Source of the DNA: CAYXXN01 sp964469055
GTDB taxonomy: Bacteria; Acidobacteriota; Thermoanaerobaculia; Multivoradales; JAHEKO01
DNA length: 18,793 nt
Reading direction: 5' to 3'
Assembly: GCA_964469055.1 (NCBI GenBank)
Contig: CAYXXN010000042.1
Location: 1 to 18,793 of the forward strand
The notes beneath the pieces are model-generated. The model was given only the letters and a program-made list of their open reading frames with translations. It ran no database searches and was not told the DNA's origin. A program made the position numbers and the translations under genes. Of the stretch, positions 6,648 to 14,645 are shown one piece after another. How positions within the stretch are numbered: the first letter of the stretch is position 1; each line of letters opens with the position of its first letter.

Positions 6648-7535
6648 TCAGTTGTGAACCGGCCGCACGCTCACGCGCCACAGCCCCGCTGCGATCAGCA
6701 CGAAGCCCAGCGCCTCCCGCCAGCCGGGCGTCTCCCCCAAGGAGACGAAGGCGAGCGCTCCGGTCAGCGGCGGCTGCAGCGTGCTGTAGACGGCCGCCAG
6801 GGTAGGCGACGAGCGGCTGATGGCCCAGGTGTTGAGAGCGTAGCCGAGCACGGTGGGGAAGAGAAGGATGAAGGCCAGGCCCCACCAAACGTGGGCGGGT
6901 ACCGCGGCCGGTGCCACCGTCGCCAGGGCGGGCGCGCCAACCACCAGCACCCCCGCGCCGCCGAACAAGAAGCTCCAGGCGAGCAGGCTCTTGCCCGAGA
7001 TCTCTTCGAGGAGCGGGCGCTGCAGCACCATGAAGGTCGCGTAGGAGAGGCAGTTGGCGAGGATCAGGGCGTTGCCCAGGAGCGCCCCGCCGCTCGACGT
7101 CAACCTCGTCGGATCGAGCAGCACGAGCGCGCCCGCCGATGCCAGCAGTACGCCCAACAGCCGGCGCTGGCCGATGCGCTCGACGCCGAGCAGCGTGCCG
7201 ACCGCCACCGTGAAGACCGGGATCGACGGCATCAGGATGGCGGCGTTCGTCGCCGAGGTGTGCTGCAGGCCGACGATGAACAACACCTGGTTGGCGAAGA
7301 CCCCGAGCAAGCCGAGCAGCGCGAGCCGCCCCCACAGCCGTCGCGGTGGCGCCGGCTCCCGGCGGGCGAGGAGGAAGAGAACCGGGGTCGCGAACAGCAC
7401 CCGCAGGCAGGCGATAGCGAGCGGCGGCAGCACCACGAGCACCGACTTGCCGACCACCTGGAGGCCGCTGAAGGAGAGCTGGACGGCGAGCAGCGCCAGG
7501 TGGACCCGCAGGTCCGAGGAACGTTCGGCGGGCAC
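6648..7535 (-). CDS. DMT-superfamily permease (EamA family)
   Basis: This 295-aa integral membrane protein has about ten hydrophobic segments in two halves, as in the EamA drug/metabolite transporter family. The first half runs from VHLALLAVQLSFSGLQ to SAGALVLL. It includes the family-typical LLGLLGVFANQVLFIVGLQ followed by TSATNAAILMPSIPVF. The second half begins at GNALILANCLSYATFMVLQR and includes PTVLGYALNTWAISR and SPTLAAVYSTLQPPLTG. The C-terminal LGETPGWREALGFVLIAAG is also typical of the family. The substrate cannot be read from sequence; members export amino acids, metabolites or drugs. The start is GTG at 7535. The gene converges on lipA and is divergent from the GNAT gene. Confidence 0.9.
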   Translation of the reverse strand: MPAERSSDLRVHLALLAVQLSFSGLQVVGKSVLVVLPPLAIACLRVLFATPVLFLLARREPAPPRRLWGRLALLGLLGVFANQVLFIVGLQHTSATNAAILMPSIPVFTVAVGTLLGVERIGQRRLLGVLLASAGALVLLDPTRLTSSGGALLGNALILANCLSYATFMVLQRPLLEEISGKSLLAWSFLFGGAGVLVVGAPALATVAPAAVPAHVWWGLAFILLFPTVLGYALNTWAISRSSPTLAAVYSTLQPPLTGALAFVSLGETPGWREALGFVLIAAGLWRVSVRPVHN

Positions 7536-7578
7536 GGAGGCGCGATTCTAGGCCCTCGGGCGGCGCCGGTCGGGCTGC

Positions 7579-7584
7579 TACAAT
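7579..7584 (+). promoter_or_regulatory. Candidate -10 box upstream of the GNAT gene run
   Basis: TACAAT matches TATAAT at 5 of 6 positions in an otherwise GC-rich gap, but there is no good -35 box 16-19 bp upstream. Transcription would start near 7591. A small hairpin, CCGCCG (7601-7606) with CGGCGG (7610-7615) around a 3-nt loop, would lie in the leader. This is the first plausible promoter for the plus-strand gene run that extends to the right edge. Confidence 0.4.
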
Positions 7585-7641
7585 TCACCCGGTCTTCACG
7601 CCGCCGTCGCGGCGGTGACTCCCGGAAACAAGGCGATGCTG

Positions 7642-8091
7642 ATGCCCGAGGCCGAAAGCTCCATCCGCATCCGCCCCCTCGAGGATACCGATCTGGGGAG
7701 CATCACCGCCATCGACGAGATGATCACCGGCCGTTATCGCCCCCAGGTCTGGGAGCAGCGGCTGGTCTACTACATGCGGCGGGACCCGGAGGCTTCGCTG
7801 GTCGCCGAGCGCCACGGCAAGGTGGTCGGCTTCATGCTGGGCGAGCTGCGCTCCGGGGAGTTCGGCCTGGAGGAGCCCACGGGCTGGATCGAGGTGCTGG
7901 GCGTGGATCCGTCCGAGCGCGGCTCGGGCATCGGCCGCCGGCTGGCCGAGGGCATGCTGGCCTATTTCCGCGGCCGCGGCGCCGCCTCGGTGCGCACCTT
8001 GATCGACGAGGGCCTCGATGAGATCGGCCGGTTCTTCGCGGCCCTGGGCTTCGAGCCGGCCCCGGTGCGGACCCTGGTGAAACAACTCTAG
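7642..8091 (+). CDS. GNAT-family N-acetyltransferase
   Basis: The product is about 149 aa. It has the acetyl-CoA-binding motif A, IEVLGVDPSERGSGIGRRLAE (R/Q-x-x-G-x-G/A form), preceded by a strand VVGFMLGEL and followed by VRTLIDEGLDEIGRFFAALGFEP, matching motif B of GNAT enzymes. The N-terminus SIRIRPLEDTDLGSI is the usual first strand and helix. ATG 7642 is preferred because AAGG (7630-7633) lies 8 nt upstream. In-frame ATG 7636 and GTG 7615 are alternatives. The substrate is unknown. The diiron protein gene starts 7 bp after its stop, so the two are probably cotranscribed. Close resemblance to ribosomal-protein or small-molecule acetyltransferases cannot be judged by eye. Confidence 0.85.
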   Translation: MPEAESSIRIRPLEDTDLGSITAIDEMITGRYRPQVWEQRLVYYMRRDPEASLVAERHGKVVGFMLGELRSGEFGLEEPTGWIEVLGVDPSERGSGIGRRLAEGMLAYFRGRGAASVRTLIDEGLDEIGRFFAALGFEPAPVRTLVKQL

Positions 8092-8098
8092 GAGGGCG

Positions 8099-9442
8099 AT
8101 GAACACGCGACAGGTCCTGCTCCCCGAGCGGTTCCACAAGGCGGTCGAGAAGTGGCGCGACCAGTTCGTGCCCGACTACGGCCTGCTGCTCGACAACTGG
8201 GAGCGCCACTTCCCGAAGGATCCGCGCTTCCAGCTCTGCGCCTACCGCGAGCTCGGCATCTGCAACGAGATCGAGTGCGGCGACCGCAAAGGCCAGCCGA
8301 AGGCCGTGAAGCCGGGCGAGCTGCCCGCGGAGGCCGCCGGCCATCTGCTCCCCGCCATCAAGGCCCAGGCCTCGACCGAGTTCGGATCGATCCAGCAGCA
8401 CCAGCTCACCCTGGCGCGGGCGCAGGACGAGCAGGACCAGTTCTGGGTCCTGCGCATGATGGCCGAGGAGCTGAGGCACGGATACCAGATGCTCCACCTC
8501 CTGCTCGACGAGGACTGGTCGGCGGTGACCGACGTCGACGGCGCAGAGATGGTCGAGGAGATCCTCTCGATGACCACCGGCTCGCACGTGCTGGGGGCCT
8601 TCAACATCGACTTCGACTCCTTCGTCGACAATGCCGCCTTCTGCTGCATCATCGATCGGGTGGGCAAGTACCAGCTCGACATGCAGAAGATCAGCGCCTA
8701 CAAGCCCTACGCGGAGAGCATGCCGCCGATGTTGCGGGAGGAGGCCTTCCATCTGGCGGCGGGGGTCGTGCCCCTGCGTCGCTGGATGGAGCAGGCGGGA
8801 AAGGGCGCCATCTTCGTCACCGCTGCCGACATCCAGAAGGCCTTCAACAAGTGGGTGCCGCGCGGGCTCGAGATGTTCGGCGACGAGCGCGGCGGCGCCA
8901 CCAACGTGCGCTACGGCTTGAAGCCGATGGCCAACGCCGAGGCCCAGACCCTCTACTACGAGGAGCTGGGCAAGGTGGTCCGCGACCTCAACATGCGCTA
9001 CCTGCGGGCCCGGCTGCCGGAGCTCTCGCTCGGCGAGGCGGAAGTCACGTTCGACGAGCTGCTGAGCGAGCGCGGGACGGTGCGCGGCGTCGCCTGGGAG
9101 GACCTGCTCCACCTGCCGGCGATGGGTTTCTTCCGCCGTCGCGGCGTGCCCGCTTTCCAGATGATCGGCTGGGGGGGCGAGCCGGTGGCGGACTTCGAGG
9201 CGTACCGCACGCACCTCCAGAGGCACCTCCCCGACGCCTATCGCGCCAACCGCGACTTCGGGAGCTACCTCGAGACACTGCAGCGGGTGGCCGCGGGCGA
9301 GCTGACGATCGAGCAGGCGAGCCGCCAGATGCCAGCCCTGCGCCGGGTCGGGGGCACCTGCCCGTGCTCGCGCTCGGTGCGCTGGGTTGTCGACGAGCCG
9401 GCGACCAACGGCCACGGCGAGGCCGGGACCTCGGCCGTCTGA
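8099..9442 (+). CDS. PaaA-like / phenylacetate-catabolic-type diiron oxygenase family protein
   Basis: The 447-aa product resembles the large ferritin-like subunits PaaA (phenylacetyl-CoA epoxidase) and BoxB (benzoyl-CoA epoxidase). Candidate diiron ligands are E94 (STEFGSIQQHQ), E124 and H127 (MAEELRHGYQ), and E215 and H218 (REEAFHLAAG), giving two ExxH motifs in a four-helix bundle. The block GSHVLGAFNIDFDSF, followed by RVGKYQLDM, also recalls this family. The C-terminal part, after about residue 330, is longer than in PaaA and ends in GGTCPCSRSVRW. No PaaB, C, D or E gene and no reductase are nearby, so a role in phenylacetate breakdown is not supported. It sits between a GNAT gene (7 bp) and proline dehydrogenase (25 bp). 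The start ATG 8099 has AGGAGG at 8091-8096, just 2 nt upstream. Confidence 0.75.
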   Translation: MNTRQVLLPERFHKAVEKWRDQFVPDYGLLLDNWERHFPKDPRFQLCAYRELGICNEIECGDRKGQPKAVKPGELPAEAAGHLLPAIKAQASTEFGSIQQHQLTLARAQDEQDQFWVLRMMAEELRHGYQMLHLLLDEDWSAVTDVDGAEMVEEILSMTTGSHVLGAFNIDFDSFVDNAAFCCIIDRVGKYQLDMQKISAYKPYAESMPPMLREEAFHLAAGVVPLRRWMEQAGKGAIFVTAADIQKAFNKWVPRGLEMFGDERGGATNVRYGLKPMANAEAQTLYYEELGKVVRDLNMRYLRARLPELSLGEAEVTFDELLSERGTVRGVAWEDLLHLPAMGFFRRRGVPAFQMIGWGGEPVADFEAYRTHLQRHLPDAYRANRDFGSYLETLQRVAAGELTIEQASRQMPALRRVGGTCPCSRSVRWVVDEPATNGHGEAGTSAV

Positions 9443-9467
9443 GGCGCCGCGACCGGCCGGGACGCGC

Positions 9468-10367
9468 GTGAGTCTGTTCAGCCGCCTCGTCGTCACCACC
9501 CTACCGCTGGTCCCCAAGTTCGTCGTCGGCAAGGTGGCGCGGCGCTACGTCGCGGGCGAGACCCGCGCCGAGGCGCTCGCCAAGGTGCGGGCGCTCAACG
9601 GCGGGGGCGCCATGGCGACCATCGACCTTCTGGGTGAGGAAGTGACGGAGCCGGCCAAGGCGGCGGCGGCCACCCAGGAGTACGTCGAGCTGCTCGACGA
9701 TATCGCCGCCGCCGGCGTCGACTCCAACGTCTCGATCAAGCCCACGATGCTGGGCCTGAAGATCGAAGAAGCCTTGTGCCGCGACAACGTGACTCGCATC
9801 GCGGAGGCGGCCGCCCGGCACGGCAACTTCGTGCGGCTGGACATGGAGGACCGCACGACCACCGACGCCACCCTGCGCATCTACCGCGAGCTCCACGAGC
9901 GGCTCGGCAATGTCGGCGTCGTCTTCCAGGCCTACATGCGCCGCACGCTCGACGACATCGACGCGCTGCCGGCCACCGGCGCCAACGTGAGGCTGTGCAA
10001 GGGGATCTACATCGAGCCCCGCCGCGACGCCTGGAAGGGCTATGACACGGTGCGACACAACTTCGTGGCCGCCCTGGAGAAGCTTTTCGCTCGCGGCGTC
10101 TACGTAGGGGTCGCGACGCACGACGAGTTCCTCACGTGTGCAGCTTGTGCGGCTCTCGACCGTCTGCGCATCCCCCGCGAGCGCTACGAGTTCCAGATGC
10201 TGCTCGGCGTCGACGAGGAGCTGCGGCGCATCCTCCTCGAGCGCGGTCACCGGCTGCGGGTCTACGTCCCCTACGGCGCCGACTGGTATCCCTACTCGGT
10301 TCGCCGCCTGCGCGAGAACCCGGAGGTCGCGCGGCACGTGATGCGGGCCTTCTTCCGCGGGCGTTGA
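9468..10367 (+). CDS. Proline dehydrogenase (monofunctional, FAD-dependent)
   Basis: The 299-aa product matches short bacterial proline dehydrogenases, which oxidise proline to pyrroline-5-carboxylate with FAD in a TIM barrel. Visible blocks are ARRYVAGET, ATIDLLGEEVT, VSIKPTMLGL, FVRLDMED, VVFQAYMRRTLDDID, VRLCKGIYIEP, VGVATHDE, YEFQMLLGV and the C-terminal VYVPYGADWYPYSVRRLRENP, which carries the paired arginines that bind the proline carboxylate in the family. GTG 9468 is chosen because the upstream extension would overlap the diiron gene and is low-complexity. No P5C dehydrogenase gene is in the window. The position after the diiron gene suggests a shared transcript. Confidence 0.93.
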   Translation: MSLFSRLVVTTLPLVPKFVVGKVARRYVAGETRAEALAKVRALNGGGAMATIDLLGEEVTEPAKAAAATQEYVELLDDIAAAGVDSNVSIKPTMLGLKIEEALCRDNVTRIAEAAARHGNFVRLDMEDRTTTDATLRIYRELHERLGNVGVVFQAYMRRTLDDIDALPATGANVRLCKGIYIEPRRDAWKGYDTVRHNFVAALEKLFARGVYVGVATHDEFLTCAACAALDRLRIPRERYEFQMLLGVDEELRRILLERGHRLRVYVPYGADWYPYSVRRLRENPEVARHVMRAFFRGR

Positions 10368-10383
10368 CGGAGGAGCGGCGAGC

Positions 10384-11112
10384 ATGGCTCGAGTGGGTCA
10401 CGGGCGACGGGTCGTACTCCTCCAGTTCCGCTCCGCGGAGCGAGCTCGCCAGCAGGAGGAAAACTGCTTCCGAGTAGTGGGTGGACTGCAGGGTGATGAG
10501 CTGGTTTCGCACGACGTGCTCCGGCAGCCCGCACTGCGGTGGATCGACGTGGCCGCGGCCGACGCCGTGCTGCTCGGCGGCGCCGGCGAGCACAGCGCGA
10601 CCGAGCGGCACGCCTTCACTCCTTACTTGGAAGCAGTTCTCCAGCGTCTCCTGGCCGAAAGCCGTCCGGTGTTCGGCTCGTGCTTCGGCCATCACGTGCT
10701 GGCGCAAGTGACGGGCGGCCGAGTCGTCACCGATCCGGAGCGCCAGGAGCTGGGGAGCTTCGACATCGAGCTCACCCCGGCAGGCCGCGACGATCCGCTG
10801 CTGGCCGGGCTGCCCGAGCTCTTCACGGCTCAGCTCGGCCATCACGATCGGGTGGTCGAGATGGGACCGGGGGTCGTGGAGCTGGCGATCTCCGAGCGCT
10901 GCCCGTGCCAGATGCTGAGGGTGACCGGCAAGCCCGCCTACGGCGCCCAGTTCCATACCGAGATGGACGCAACGGACGTCCTCGAGCGATTGCAGATGTA
11001 CCTCGACGGGTACCTGCCGGTCGACGAGACCCTCGACGACGTGCGGCGACGACTGCGACCGTCGCCGGCGGCGCTCGCTGTCCTCCAACGCTTCATCGAG
11101 CGCTTCGCCTAG
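10384..11112 (+). CDS. Class I glutamine amidotransferase-like protein
   Basis: This 242-aa stand-alone domain resembles the amidotransferase half of GMP synthase. The nucleophile elbow is VFGSCFGHHVLAQ, with C100 as the expected cysteine. The Gln usual in GHQ is replaced by H104. The His-Glu pair is in GAQFHTEMD (H191, E193). An upstream VLLGGAGEHSATE and a downstream AQLGHHDRVVEM match family positions. The synthetase partner is not in the window, so the amination target is unknown, and the Gln-to-His change leaves open whether it hydrolyses glutamine. The start ATG 10384 follows GGAG (10370-10373) and lies 16 bp after proline dehydrogenase. A 14-bp palindrome at 10429-10442 lies inside the coding frame. 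Confidence 0.82.
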   Translation: MARVGHGRRVVLLQFRSAERARQQEENCFRVVGGLQGDELVSHDVLRQPALRWIDVAAADAVLLGGAGEHSATERHAFTPYLEAVLQRLLAESRPVFGSCFGHHVLAQVTGGRVVTDPERQELGSFDIELTPAGRDDPLLAGLPELFTAQLGHHDRVVEMGPGVVELAISERCPCQMLRVTGKPAYGAQFHTEMDATDVLERLQMYLDGYLPVDETLDDVRRRLRPSPAALAVLQRFIERFA

Positions 11113-11135
11113 CTGCTAAGATCCGCCCGCCCACG

Positions 11136-11828
11136 ATGCCCGCCGTCGAAGATCCGAGGGTGCTGTCCAAGGCTTTCCTGTTCGAAGGAGTCTCCGAGCG
11201 CGAGCTCGGCGAGCTCGACGAGCTGCTCCACCGCAAGGTCTTCCCGGCCGGGGCGAACATCATCAGCGTCGCGGACCGGGCGGAGCGGGCCTTCATCTTG
11301 CTCGAGGGCACTGTGAAGATCTACGTCGACCAGCTCGACGGCTCGGAGGTCATCCTCGCCTTCCTCGGACCGGGCGACACCTTCGGCGAGATGAGCATGG
11401 TGGGCTCGAGCGGCCGGTCGGCCAACGTGGTGGCGGTGGAGGAGTGCGTCTGCCTGTCGATGGATCGGGCCACGTTCGACCGCTGCTTGAAGACGATCGG
11501 CAACCTGTCCTACAACCTGGTGCGACTGATGAATCGGCGGCTACGGCTGGCCAACGAGCAGATCCAGGCGCTCTCCAGTCTCGACGTCAAGGGGCGCGTC
11601 GCGCGGCAGCTCCTCGCCTTCGCGCAGCAGTACGGCAACCAAGGCAGCGCCGGAGTCGTCATCCCGATGCGTCTGACCCAGAGCGACCTGGCGGCGCTGG
11701 TCGGAGCCTCGCGTGAGCGCGTCAATCAGGTCATCGTCGATTTCAAGGAAGGCGGCCTGATCGAGGTCGACCCCGTGCACCGCATTACGGTGCGCGACCC
11801 GGAAGGGCTGACCCGGAGGCTGGAGTAG
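11136..11828 (+). CDS. Crp/Fnr-family transcriptional regulator
   Basis: The product is 230 aa. Residues 15-125 form a cyclic-nucleotide-binding beta-roll (FPAGANIISVADRAERAFILLEGTVKIY). It has a phosphate-binding cassette, FGEMSMVGSSGRSANVVA, in which G84-E85 and R94-S95 match the cAMP contacts of Crp. Residues 126-150 are the dimer helix, and 178-212 the winged helix-turn-helix (LTQSDLAALVGASRERVNQVI). There is no Fnr-type N-terminal cysteine cluster. It is therefore more likely a cyclic-nucleotide sensor than an oxygen sensor, though ligand binding is inferred. ATG 11136 is preferred: upstream in-frame sequence belongs to the amidotransferase gene in another frame. Its targets are unknown; it sits inside the plus-strand run 23 bp after the amidotransferase gene. 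Confidence 0.93.
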   Translation: MPAVEDPRVLSKAFLFEGVSERELGELDELLHRKVFPAGANIISVADRAERAFILLEGTVKIYVDQLDGSEVILAFLGPGDTFGEMSMVGSSGRSANVVAVEECVCLSMDRATFDRCLKTIGNLSYNLVRLMNRRLRLANEQIQALSSLDVKGRVARQLLAFAQQYGNQGSAGVVIPMRLTQSDLAALVGASRERVNQVIVDFKEGGLIEVDPVHRITVRDPEGLTRRLE

Positions 11829-12215
11829 ATGGGCTCGCCGATGGGGACGTCGCTCCCCATCTTCTACGACTGCAGCAAGTGCCCGGCCTACTGCTGCTCC
11901 TATGACCGGGTCATCGTCACAGCGGCCGACCTCCGACGCCTGGCTCGTCACTTCGGCATCGCCGAGCCGACGGCGCGGCGCCGCTTCACCCGCCGGGGGA
12001 GCGAGCCCGGGGAGCGCATCCTGCGGCACCAGCCCGACCACATCTACAAGTCCGTCTGCGGCTTCCTCGACCGCGAGAAGCGCATTTGCACGGTCTACGC
12101 GGCGCGGCCCGCCATCTGCCGGAAGTATCCGGGCTCGCCGCGCTGCGGCTACTACGACTTCCTCTCCTTCGAGCGCACGACCCAGGAAGACCCCGAGTTC
12201 ATCCCGTCGGCGTAG
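11829..12215 (+). CDS. YkgJ-type cysteine-cluster protein (CxxCxxxCC)
   Basis: This 128-aa protein belongs to the YkgJ/UPF0153 family of putative zinc- or iron-binding proteins (PF03692). Its cysteines are C15, C18, C22 and C23 (YDCSKCPAYCC), C77 (VCGFLD), C87 (ICTVYAARPAICRKYPG), C97 and C106. The block C-x-V-Y-x-x-R-P-x-x-C-R-x-Y-P is diagnostic. The biochemical role of the family is not established. The ATG follows the Crp-family stop with no gap (TAGATG), suggesting translational coupling; ATG 11841 (M5) is a weaker alternative. Linkage to a Crp-type regulator and recN is noted, without a known functional reason. Confidence 0.9.
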   Translation: MGSPMGTSLPIFYDCSKCPAYCCSYDRVIVTAADLRRLARHFGIAEPTARRRFTRRGSEPGERILRHQPDHIYKSVCGFLDREKRICTVYAARPAICRKYPGSPRCGYYDFLSFERTTQEDPEFIPSA

Positions 12216-12236
12216 GGAGTCGCGGCGGGACCGCCC

Positions 12237-13967
12237 ATGTTGAGCGATCTCCACGTCCGCAACCTGGCGGTGCTGGAGGACGTCGCCCTGGAGCTGGGAC
12301 CCGGCCTCAACGTCCTGACCGGCGAGACCGGCGCGGGCAAGTCGATCGTCGTCGACGCCTTGGCCCTGCTCGCCGGCGCGCGGGCCAGCGGCGAGCTGCT
12401 GCGGGCGGGCTCCGAGGTGCTCTCGGTGAGCGGCCGCTTCGAGCTGCCGGCCGGCGGCGCCTGGGCCGAGGCGCTCGCGGCGGCCGGGCTGGCGCCCGCC
12501 GAGGACGCGCTGGTGGTGCGGCGCGAGGTCGGCCGCGACGGCCGTAGCCGCGCCTACCTCGACGACCAGCCGGTCACACTGCGGCTGCTCGCCGAGGTTT
12601 CGGGGCCGCTGCTCTCCCTCCATGCCCAGCGCGAGGAGCTCGAGCTCGCCTCGCCGGAGCAGCAGCGAGCCCTGCTCGACAGGGCCGGCGGCCTCGAGGC
12701 CGCGCCCGTGCTCGCCGGCACGAGCGAGACGCACGCGGCGTACGCTGCGCTCGCCGAGCGACTGGCGCGCGTCGAGGGCGACGAGCGGGCGCGGCGGGAG
12801 CGCGTCGAGACGTTGCGCTTCGCGCTGCAGGAGATCGACGGCGTCGGCCTCCACGCCGGCGAGGAGGAAACCCTGCGCGCGGATCGCGAGCTGCTGCGCC
12901 ACGCAGAGGCGGTGACCAGCGCGCTGAGTGGCGTTTGGGAAGCACTCGCCGAAGGGGAGGAGAGCGTCGCTCAGCGCCTGGCCCTGGCCCGGCGGCTGCT
13001 CGATGGGGTGGCGCAGTGGCTCCCGGAGGCCCGCGGCTGGGGAGGGGAAATCGACCAAGCGAGGATCCAGGTGGGGGAGCTGGGTCGTTCGGTGCGAGAC
13101 CGCCTGGCAGGAGTCGAGGCGGAGCCCGGCCGACTCGATGCCATCGAGGAGCGGCTGGCGCGGCTCGAGCGGCTGTTTCACAAGCACGGCGGCGGCAGCC
13201 GCGAGATCCTCGAGCGGCGCGACCAGATGGCCACCCAGCTCGGCCAGCTCGAGGGCGACGTCGAGCACCGTGACGCGCTGGCGGTCGAGGTCGCCGGGGC
13301 ACTGGCCAGGTATCGTGGCGCGGCCGAGCAGCTCTCCGCCCGGCGCCGGGCATGGGCCGATGAGCTCGCGGCGCGGCTCCAGCGTGAGCTCGGCGACCTG
13401 GCGCTCGGCCGGGCCCGCTTCTCCGTGGGGTTCGAGGTCCGCCGCCGCGAGGACAGCCCTCTTCTCATCGGCGGCGCGCCCGTCGAGCTCGGCGCCGCCG
13501 GTGTCGACCGCGTGACCTTCCGGCTCGCCGCCAACCCAGGCGAGGAGGCGCGCTCGCTGGCTCGCAGCGCCTCCGGCGGCGAGCTCGCCCGCATCTACCT
13601 CGCCTTGCAGCTCGCCGTCCGCGCCGACGGGCCGGGCGCCGCGAGCACCATGGTCTTCGATGAGGCCGACGCCGGCCTCGGCGGCGAGGCGGCCCATGCT
13701 CTGGGCCGCAAACTGGCCCGTCTGGCGCGGGGCGGCCAGATCCTGGCGGTCACCCACTTGCCGCAAGTGGCGTGCCACGCCGATCGGCACTTCCTGGTGG
13801 TCAAGCGCGTGCGCGGCGGGCGCACCCGGACGACGGTCGAGCGGCTGGACGACGAAGGCCGGGTGCAGGAGATCGCCCGCATGTTGGCCGGCGACGAGCC
13901 GAGCGCCGTCGCCCTGTCGCACGCTCGGGAGATGCTGCGGGCCATGGCCGGCGCTCCCGTAAGCTAG
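12237..13967 (+). CDS. recN: DNA repair protein RecN
   Basis: This 576-aa SMC-like ATPase assists double-strand break repair. Residues 1-9 (MLSDLHVRN) and the Walker A GETGAGKS (29-36) are followed by VDALALLAGARAS, the RecN-type RREVGRDGRSRAYLDDQPVTL and a Q-loop-like LLSLHAQREELELA. A coiled-coil arm of charged heptads covers roughly 155-380. The C-terminal half has the ABC signature SASGGELARIYLALQ (about 444), Walker B MVFDEADAGLGG (about 472) and the family-typical VTHLPQVACHADRHFLVVK. Length is normal for RecN. ATG 12237 starts directly before the conserved N-terminus, 21 bp after the YkgJ-type gene. tsaC follows after 4 bp. Confidence 0.96.
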   Translation: MLSDLHVRNLAVLEDVALELGPGLNVLTGETGAGKSIVVDALALLAGARASGELLRAGSEVLSVSGRFELPAGGAWAEALAAAGLAPAEDALVVRREVGRDGRSRAYLDDQPVTLRLLAEVSGPLLSLHAQREELELASPEQQRALLDRAGGLEAAPVLAGTSETHAAYAALAERLARVEGDERARRERVETLRFALQEIDGVGLHAGEEETLRADRELLRHAEAVTSALSGVWEALAEGEESVAQRLALARRLLDGVAQWLPEARGWGGEIDQARIQVGELGRSVRDRLAGVEAEPGRLDAIEERLARLERLFHKHGGGSREILERRDQMATQLGQLEGDVEHRDALAVEVAGALARYRGAAEQLSARRRAWADELAARLQRELGDLALGRARFSVGFEVRRREDSPLLIGGAPVELGAAGVDRVTFRLAANPGEEARSLARSASGGELARIYLALQLAVRADGPGAASTMVFDEADAGLGGEAAHALGRKLARLARGGQILAVTHLPQVACHADRHFLVVKRVRGGRTRTTVERLDDEGRVQEIARMLAGDEPSAVALSHAREMLRAMAGAPVS

Positions 13968-13971
13968 GGCG

Positions 13972-14601
13972 GTGAGCGTTCCGCGCTGGCGCTGGGGCGA
14001 TCCTGTGGCGCCGCTCTCGGCGCTGCTCGACGCCGGCGGCTTCCTCGCCATTCCGACGGAGTCGAGCTACGGTTTGGCGGCCGATCCGCGATCGGCGGCC
14101 GGTGTGGCGGCCGTCTTCGCCTGCAAGGGCCGCGCCGCGGAGAAGTCACTGGCCGTCGTGGCGGCCGACGAGCGCCAACTCGCCGCGCTGGGCGCCGACC
14201 TCGACGCGCCGGCCGTCCGGCGACTGACCGAGCTCTGGCCCGCGGCCCTGACCGTGGTCGTGCCGTTGCGGCGACCGCTCGCCGCGACCGGCGAGGATGC
14301 GACTCTGGCGGTGCGCCTGCCGGCCCACGAGAACCTCCGCCGCCTGCTCGGCGAGTTGGGCAGGCCGCTCACCGCGACGAGCGCCAACCGCGCGGGAGAG
14401 CCGCCGATCCTCGATCCGGAAGCGCTCGAGCCGTTGCTCGAGGGCTTCCCGGCGGCCATCGTCGACGACGGCGTCCTGCCGGGCGGGGCGCCGTCGACGC
14501 AGGTGGCCGTCGCCGACGGCCGGCTCGCGATCCTGCGCGCGGGCCGATATCCTTCGCAGCGCCTGGGCGAGGTTTTCCGCAGCGACTGTGGAAATCGCTG
14601 A
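13972..14601 (+). CDS. tsaC: L-threonylcarbamoyladenylate synthase (TsaC/Sua5/YrdC family)
   Basis: The 209-aa product makes threonylcarbamoyl-AMP from threonine, bicarbonate and ATP, the first step of the t6A modification of tRNAs that read ANN codons. Family motifs are the substrate loop IPTESSYGLAADP, CKGRAAEKSLAVV (KxRxxxKPL type), LWPAALTVVV, LAVRLPAH, LTATSANRAGEPPI and GGAPSTQVAV. The C-terminal Sua5 domain is absent, so this is the short TsaC type. GTG 13972 is the start, 4 bp after recN. The sibling genes tsaB, tsaD and tsaE are not in the window. Confidence 0.94.
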   Translation: MSVPRWRWGDPVAPLSALLDAGGFLAIPTESSYGLAADPRSAAGVAAVFACKGRAAEKSLAVVAADERQLAALGADLDAPAVRRLTELWPAALTVVVPLRRPLAATGEDATLAVRLPAHENLRRLLGELGRPLTATSANRAGEPPILDPEALEPLLEGFPAAIVDDGVLPGGAPSTQVAVADGRLAILRAGRYPSQRLGEVFRSDCGNR

Positions 14602-14645
14602 GGATCGGAACGACGAAGATGGCTGGCGGCGGAGGTTCTTCGGGA

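Noticed and set aside
7596..7618. Hairpin CCGCCG-TCG-CGGCGG as a terminator
   Set aside because: No T-run follows, the stem is only 6 bp, and no gene ends upstream on the plus strand. It is more likely incidental leader structure.
8099..9442. Calling the diiron protein phenylacetyl-CoA epoxidase PaaA itself
   Set aside because: The protein is longer than PaaA, diverges outside the ligand motifs, and has no paaBCDE neighbours. Only a family-level call is justified.
10429..10442. Perfect 14-bp palindrome CGCTCCGCGGAGCG
   Set aside because: It lies within the amidotransferase coding frame in GC-rich sequence. Such palindromes are expected by chance here, and nothing around it suggests a regulatory site.
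10539..11135. Upstream in-frame extension of the Crp-family gene
   Set aside because: It lies inside the amidotransferase gene in a different frame; homology to Crp begins just after ATG 11136.
11541..14051. Very long minus-strand open frame (836 codons) opposite the crp-family gene, ykgJ-type gene and recN
   Set aside because: It is antisense to recognisable genes, has low-complexity Arg/Ala/Gly-rich composition, and matches no family. GC-rich codon bias makes long antisense frames by itself.
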